64,000 bases of DNA from Cunninghamia lanceolata (taxonomy: Eukaryota > Streptophyta > Pinopsida > Cupressales > Cupressaceae). The position numbers and the translations under genes were made by a program. The stretch covers positions 62,001 to 126,000 of the forward strand of contig BSBN01000252.1 in assembly GCA_027924645.1 (NCBI GenBank). Reading direction: 5' to 3'. Each line of letters opens with the position of its first letter. Within the stretch, counting starts at the first letter, position 1. The notes under the pieces are model-generated. The model worked only from the letters and a program-made list of their open reading frames with translations, did no database searches and was not told the DNA's origin. Shown here one piece after another: positions 58,720 through 64,000 of this stretch.

Positions 58720-59160
58720 TAATCAAATTGTTTGACAAAATCCTTGAAAGAAGTGTGGTCTCATGGACTACAACGATCATAGGATATGCACAAAATGGAT
58801 TTGTTGTCTTTAGAAATTTTCAAGTAGATGCAATTGGCAGTTGTAAAGTCAAATTCCACAACCTTTGCCAGTGTCCCCCCTGCCTGTGCCAAAATGGGAG
58901 CTTTTGAATAGGGTATGGACATCCATCAAAGCATAATGGTAAGGGGATCTTTATCAGATATTATGGTTGGAAATGCTCTGGTAGACATGTATGCAAAATG
59001 TGGAATCATAGACAAAGCACCTGAACTATTTGACAGAATGCCTCAAAGAGATGTCTTCTGACGGAATACAATGATTACAGGATATGCACAAAATGGATTT
59101 TGCAGAAGCACTCCAGAACACATCCTAACATTGTAAGCTTTGCGTGTGTTCTAGGTGCAT
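58720..59160 (+). pseudogene. PLS-type PPR pseudogene fragment 3
   Basis: Plus-strand text reads LFDKILERSVVSWTTTIIG, YAQNGFV, then the same triplet as before in shifted frames (NSTTFASVPPACAKMGAF, MDIHQSIMVRGSLSDIMVG, NALVDMYAKCGIIDKAPELF, DRMPQRDV). It ends near NIVSFACVLGACNHAVLL, a typical PPR motif start. No E or DYW domain follows. Confidence 0.8.
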
Positions 59161-59316
59161 GCAACCATGCAGTTTTACTAATATATGCTTGTAGAAGAAA
59201 ATAAAATTTTCCTATGTGCAATCTATCCTAATCAATTGAATGTTAGGTCACCGTTTTGGGGACGAGTATGGGTATAGGTAATTCTTTCTCAAATAGACAA
59301 TTGGGTGCCTCAATGG

Positions 59317-59358
59317 CACCATTCAAGCAATCTCATCTAGTACGTTGACATTGAAGTT
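59317..59358 (+). repeat. 42-bp direct repeat, left copy
   Basis: CACCATTCAAGCAATCTC...GAAGTT. It recurs at 59990-60031 with about three mismatches, on either side of the 637-bp repeat R1. Confidence 0.8.
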
Positions 59359-59990
59359 CACTAGCAACAATATTCCACATCATACGTTTAAAAAAAAGTC
59401 ACACCAGAGTTGTAATAAAGGGCCTAGGAATAAATACTAATCACAACAGGCCAATAACACCCTAGAATGTAAATGGTAGGTCCTAGGTTGATAGTGGCTA
59501 GGGGCCCCAACCACCACCCAAGTAAGGATATGGAAGAACATGCTAGAGCACCAAGCATATAATTTTGAGGTCCTAGGTTCGAGTGCTATCTGGTACATGC
59601 CAAGCAAACATGACATCAGAGCTAGACATGACACCTTCTTACTAAATCTTGGCAGAAATCTTTAAAAATTTTACACTTAGGTCACATTCAAATACACCCT
59701 ATTGAATGTGGGACACAATCAAATGTATACCATATTCCTTACACCATAACCTTGCTCGTGACACCCTTGCTAGGGTTATGGGCCAACTTATTACAGTTAA
59801 GTTAACCTACTCTCATGAGTATAACTCTTACGATTAAACCGCCTGCGACCCCTTGGTTGAAATTAACTTGTATCCCTTGATCTAAACTTCTCTTAAATGA
59901 AGAAGAACCAAACACACAATAACCAGCTTCAAAACATGGAAAGACCTTAACAATTTCATCTACTAGGTTTCCGATGCAAAGGTTGAATGC
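59354..59990 (+). repeat. 637-bp direct repeat R1 with tRNA-like core
   Basis: It matches R2 (61722-62358) over 637 bp with no net length change. Inside are an A-box-like CTAGAGCA (59543-59550) and a B-box-like GGTTCGAGTGC (59576-59586), the layout of a tRNA-derived pol III promoter. Coding potential is not seen. The flanking 42-bp repeats are found only around R1. Confidence 0.8.
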
Positions 59991-60031
59991 ACCATTCAAG
60001 CAATCTCCTCTAGTACATTGATATTGAAGTT
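59990..60031 (+). repeat. 42-bp direct repeat, right copy
   Basis: See the left copy at 59317-59358. Too long and too diverged for a normal target-site duplication of a recent insertion. Confidence 0.8.
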
Positions 60032-60805
60032 AGAAATACTATTCTCCAACAAAAACTTACTTTAACCAGCCAAATGCATGACCCATGTATTGCGAGATTA
60101 ATTACAATGGAAAAGGGTGACTCTACCAAAAACAAGCTCATCAGAGAATGCGAATGAACTAGACATCAAAGAATACCAAGACCCAAAAGAGTTATAGATT
60201 TCTTAAAAGGAATTGAGAGAATTTGAGAGAAGGAACAAATAAAGCTTTGAATTTTTTGAATTATGGTCGAGTATTGACAATCCATGCTCCGATATTAACA
60301 ACATTTACTTTACTTTCCCCTACACTAGCATTAACCATATTTAACAAACCTTAGGAAACACATTCATTCTTTGACCACTATCTTTGTTTTATCAAATTAA
60401 ATTGAAGCAGTAAATGCCATCTAGTAGAGTTACTAATCTTTGGAAAACAAACATTTGTTACATGAACAAAATAATAGAAAAAGATTATTCCACACACTTT
60501 GAATAGCTTAGCCTTTGCGCTTTTTCCCCCAATAAAGAAAATAAAGTGCTAAAATAATAAATTGTAGTAAAAGCTTGAGCAATGACCCAAGATCTTAAAT
60601 AGATGTTGTGTATTTCATATTCCTAACATGCAATAGTTATGCAAACTTATATCCCTAACATGCAGTAGTTTCCCACACAAAGCACTTATTAATGATGTAT
60701 TTTAAACTAAGAAGTCATGTGTTTAAATGGGAATTTGAGAAATATCACAAATATATGGATTAAAGTGTTTGACTGACAAACGTTTCTCTGAGGAGCTGGC
60801 AAATA
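60032..60805. other. Noncoding stretch, nothing recognised
   Basis: A/T-rich with no credible frame; may be intron of a host gene if the exon candidates nearby are real. Confidence 0.3.
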
Positions 60806-61040
60806 TCAGATCAGCTGAAGTGAGAAAAAGTGATGCCAAATTTGACCATCTGCCTTCCACCATGAAGGTTTGGGCCTCATCACTTGAGGTTTTGCAACCT
60901 TCTCAAACAAATTACAAATAGAGCAAGCATTAAAGGGATCAATATCTCCAATAACGTGCAAATATCTGTACAAGTAATATATCCACATTGCTTGATCTAA
61001 AACAAAACTACAGTTGGTTGGCAATTGTTGTGCACTAATC
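60806..61040 (-). other. Candidate exon remnant (minus strand)
   Basis: The minus strand has an acceptor-like TTGTTTTAG and then an open run QAMWIYYLYRYLHVIGDIDP, FNACSICNLFEKVAKPQVMR, PKPSWWKADGQIWHHFF and a stop. The Trp-rich, varied composition is unlike the low-complexity chance frames nearby. No family was recognised. It could be a terminal exon of a minus-strand host gene or pseudogene. Confidence 0.25.
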
Positions 61041-61538
61041 ACCATCCAATATAGTATTTTCACATAAAAGGTGGATTAAATAACTCCTAACCATAAATCA
61101 TTGCAAATGAAAGAAATGTCCAAACCAACAGAACTACAAGAACTGTTGTCGAGAATATAGGAATCTAATTATTTCTCATAGAGAGCACTTCCACGAGCCT
61201 TGAGTAGAGAAAAATTTCTAAAACATAAATAATAATCATAAATCTAGCACAATTAACAAATCTTTCTGCTTTACAAACAAGAAATATGACTATTGATTAC
61301 AACATGGACTAAATACACAACAATGAAAAGAACTAGTTTTCTTACATATTGCAATAAAAACCTTCAGTACCTGCTCCATCTGGTCTCTCTTTAAATAGTT
61401 ACTTTGGCCTCAAGAGGGCCTCATTTGAAATAAGTATTGTATTGGCCTCAGATCAGCTTTGAGGAAAAAACATAAAACTCCCTTTTACTGATTATAAACT
61501 TTGAGAAATGCTAAAGATATTAGTCATTTGTCTAAGTT

Positions 61539-61613
61539 GTTGTGGTGCAATGGTAATGGGAAAACTCATAAACATGTGAACTGTGTTCAAGTTCAAATCC
61601 CTTCTGCCACAAC
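61539..61613 (+). repeat. tRNA-like sequence (SINE head or tRNA pseudogene)
   Basis: 75 bases bounded by GTTGTGG and CCACAAC, a perfect 7-bp acceptor-like stem. Inside are an A-box-like TGCAATGGTAA and a B-box-like AGTTCAAATCCC. The T stem does not pair well, so a working tRNA is unlikely. A second partial copy follows (TTGTGGTGTAATAG at about 61651). Confidence 0.45.
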
Positions 61614-61721
61614 AAAGCAACGAATAAATCTAATAAAAAGATGGTGAGATTGTGGTGTAATAGTTATTGGGTATGTTCAAATAACAAAAAAAATCACTAG
61701 CAGTTGGCCCAAAAAGACCCA

Positions 61722-62358
61722 AAGTTCACCAACAATAATATTCCACATCATATGTTTAAAAAAAAGTCACAACAGAGTTGTAATAAAGGGCCTAGGAATA
61801 AATACTAATCACAACGGTCTAATAACACCTTGGAATGCAAATGGTAGGTCCTAGGTTAATAGTGGCCAGGGGCCCCAACCACCACCCAAGTAAGGATATG
61901 GAAGAAAATGGTAGAGCACCAAGCATATAAATTTGAGGTCTTAGGTTCGAGTGCTATCTGGTACATGCCAAGAAAACATGGCATCAAAGCTAGACACGAC
62001 ACCTTCTTACTAAATCTTGGTAGAAATCTTTAAAAAATTTACACTTAGGTCACATTCAAATACACCCTATTGAATGTGGGACATGATCAAATGTATACCA
62101 TATTCCTTACACCATAACCTTGCTCGTGACACACTTGCTAGGGTTATGGGCCAACTTATTACAGTTAAGTTAACTTGCTCTCATGAGTATAACTCTTATG
62201 ATTAAACCGCCCATGACCCCTTGGTTGAAATTAACCTATATCCCTTGATCTAAACTTCTCTTAAATGAAGAAGAACCAAACACACAATGACCAGCTTCAA
62301 AACATGTAAAGACCTTAACAATTTCATCTACTAGGTTTCTGGTGCAAAGGTTGAATGC
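61722..62358 (+). repeat. 637-bp direct repeat R2 with tRNA-like core
   Basis: Copy of R1. The A box is better kept here (TGGTAGAGCA, 61909-61918) and the B box is GGTTCGAGTGC at 61944-61954. The right edge, GTTGAATGC, is exactly where R1 also ends. Confidence 0.8.
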
Positions 62359-62367
62359 TTACTTCAG

Positions 62368-62450
62368 GTCTTGCATCAGTCCACACCATTTCTGCAGTGA
62401 AATAAGCCACGACAAGAGTAGTATCATCCTTCGAAGTCTCCACTACCACT
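62368..62450 (-). other. Candidate exon remnant (minus strand)
   Basis: The minus strand reads CKTTVVVETSKDDTTLVVAY, FTAEMVWTDARPE, then the donor-like GTAAGC; AG acceptor candidates lie just upstream. The run is short but has ordinary protein composition in an otherwise noncoding area. Family not recognised. It lies upstream, in minus orientation, of the candidate exon at 61040-60806. Confidence 0.25.
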
Positions 62451-62628
62451 GTCGTTTTACACAACACTCAGCCTGGATAAGTCAAATCAACAATCAGCAT
62501 CAAATGAGTTCCTAACATGAGCTAGTTTTACCAAACCAAAACAAAAAACCTAAAAATAATAACCAGGCATAACATAGCATCTTCTGGGATGAAATTATAA
62601 GGGCTTAGCTACCAAATCCCTTAGACAT

Positions 62629-63406
62629 GAAGTATTTTGCATAACCTAGAGCTATAAACATATAAATAACTTTTTCTTTAAAACTCATATTCTGGTTTGC
62701 ATTACTTATAGTTTAGATTACAAGGGGTAGAGAATGAAACACAGGAAACTGTGATTCTGAGAACGAGTAGAGCGAATACAAAACACAAAATCTTAAAAAA
62801 CCAAAACTCTCGAAAGCTAAACAGGGTTATCAGTTTGCACCAAAAAGACAATTGAAATGAAATATTATGAAATCGAATGAAATATTTTGCATAACCCAAA
62901 GACGTAAACATATAAATAACTTTTTCTTTAAAACTCATATTCTGGTTTGCATTACTTACAGTTTACATTACAAGGGGCAGAGAATGAAACACAGGAAACT
63001 GTGATTCTAAGAATGAGTAGAGTGAATACAAAATGCAAAATCTTAAAAAACCAAAACCCTCAAAAGCTGAACAGGGTTATCGGTTTGCACCAAAAAGACA
63101 ATTGAAATGAAATATTATGAAATTAAATGAAATATTATGAAATCAAATGAAATATTTTGCATAACCCAAAGCTGTAAACATATAAATAACTTTTTCTTTA
63201 AAACTCATATTCTGGTTTGCATTACTTATAGTTTAGATTACAAGGTGCAGAGAATGAAACACAGGAAACTGTGATTCTAAGAATGAGTAGAGCGAATACA
63301 AAATGCAAAATCTTAAAAAATGAAAACCCTCAAAAGCTAAACAGGGTTATCGGTTTACGCCAAAAAGACAATTGAAATGAACTATTATGAAATCAAATGA
63401 AATATT
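62629..63406 (+). repeat. Three-copy tandem repeat, 250-270 bp unit
   Basis: GCATAACC occurs at 62639, 62889 and 63159. Each unit contains AACATATAAATAACTTTTTC, ACACAGGAAACTGTGATTCT, AACAGGGTTATC and GCACCAAAAAGACA. Unit 2 has an extra 20 bp from a local duplication of AAATGAAATATTATGA. No coding frame persists. Confidence 0.9.
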
Positions 63407-64000
63407 GCACCAAAAAGACAAGTGGTTTTGGGGAGACATAGGGATATCAGGCTGACAAGAGAGAGTGTCTCACTGATACAATGATGAAACTACCAAAGAC
63501 AAAAGACATCGGTGGAAGTGATGAATATTGGTGGGATATAAATATGAGTCCCAGCAATATCCCACAAGAAAGCATGGACCCAAGATATAATAAATTATTT
63601 CTAGGAACATATATATGCAAGTAGTAGACAAACATCTACACATCGAATCTAGTGTTAGCATATGAATCCATCTAGTAGCTAGGGATAAACATATAATGTC
63701 GATAATGAATTAAGCAATTGTGATCACAAAATAAAAGGGCCTTACAATGAGGTTGGGCTTTACAACTACTAATTGATTGAATTTTAGTTGACAAATCTAA
63801 TATATCTCATATTTTGCTAATAAAACCAAACAAATTTCTTCATAAGCATGCACAATGTACTAGATCATATTGAAGAATATATTTTGTTTTAATATAGTTT
63901 ACTTATACTAAGATCTACCATAGTATTATAATCAAATTGGAAAGAAAAGAGTAATAGTCATTTATTTAGTCATTTTTATTTGTCTGACCAATTATTTAGT
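63407..64000. other. Window end: no gene; TTTAGTCAT motif resumes
   Basis: No credible coding frame; minus-strand open runs at 63661-63447 are hydrophobic and overlap each other. The last 50 bases (AGTCATTTATTTAGTCATTT, then ACCAATTATTTAGT) resemble the repeat block at 41826-42172. Confidence 0.4.

Noticed and set aside
61539..61613. Functional tRNA gene
   Set aside because: The T arm does not pair and no clear anticodon arm is visible, so it is listed only as tRNA-like.

Overview
The window looks like gene-poor repeat DNA from a land plant with a large genome, probably a gymnosperm. This is inferred from wall-to-wall nested LTR retrotransposons of very different ages, decayed PLS-type PPR fragments, a LINE with a fused RNase H domain, and tRNA-derived repeats. 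No intact host gene can be supported. No rRNA, functional tRNA, CRISPR array or prokaryotic feature was seen.

Layout. 1-4985: a decayed retroelement reading frame on the minus strand, a primer-binding-like site, and a 47-bp minisatellite. 4990-11050: a decayed Ty3/gypsy element (minus) with gag, protease, RT, RNase H and integrase remnants. 12071-18052 and 20619-26600: two copies of one Ty1/copia family in opposite orientations, both exactly 5,982 bp and both with perfect 5-bp target-site duplications (CATGT and AACAT). The second copy splits the RNase H domain of an old LINE (about 18560-26770). 26938-36600: a small non-autonomous LTR element split by a young copia element (27342-34454; TSD ATGGT; LTRs about 98% identical) whose polyprotein has only a few frame breaks. 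36600-38230: a coiled-coil pseudogene followed by a SINE head. 39340-40730: an LTR related to that of the young copia. 42173-54958: a 12.8-kb tandem LTR array inserted as one unit (TSD ATTGG) into a TTTAGTCAT-type repeat. 55100-64000: a tandem duplication, PPR pseudogene fragments, two 637-bp direct repeats with tRNA-like cores, a tRNA-like sequence, possible exon remnants, and a three-copy 250-270 bp tandem repeat.

The most unusual object is the array LTR-i-LTR-I-LTR-i-LTR at 42173-54958. The two i segments are 124-bp minimal internals with the same deletion junction inside the primer-binding site. I is a 6.7-kb internal region without recognisable pol. It carries one long, lightly broken frame with a coiled coil, YLFYDQD repeats, a G-patch-like motif and three WVPK repeats. 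Shared variants show that the outer LTRs pair with each other and the inner LTRs pair with each other, so the array is not a simple tandem of equal-age copies. The U3 part of these LTRs is a regular series of about twelve A/T palindromes upstream of a TATA box.

A second theme is decay. Many premature stops are TAG or TGA at sites where the sister copy keeps CAG or CGA, which fits loss of methylated cytosine in CHG and CG contexts.
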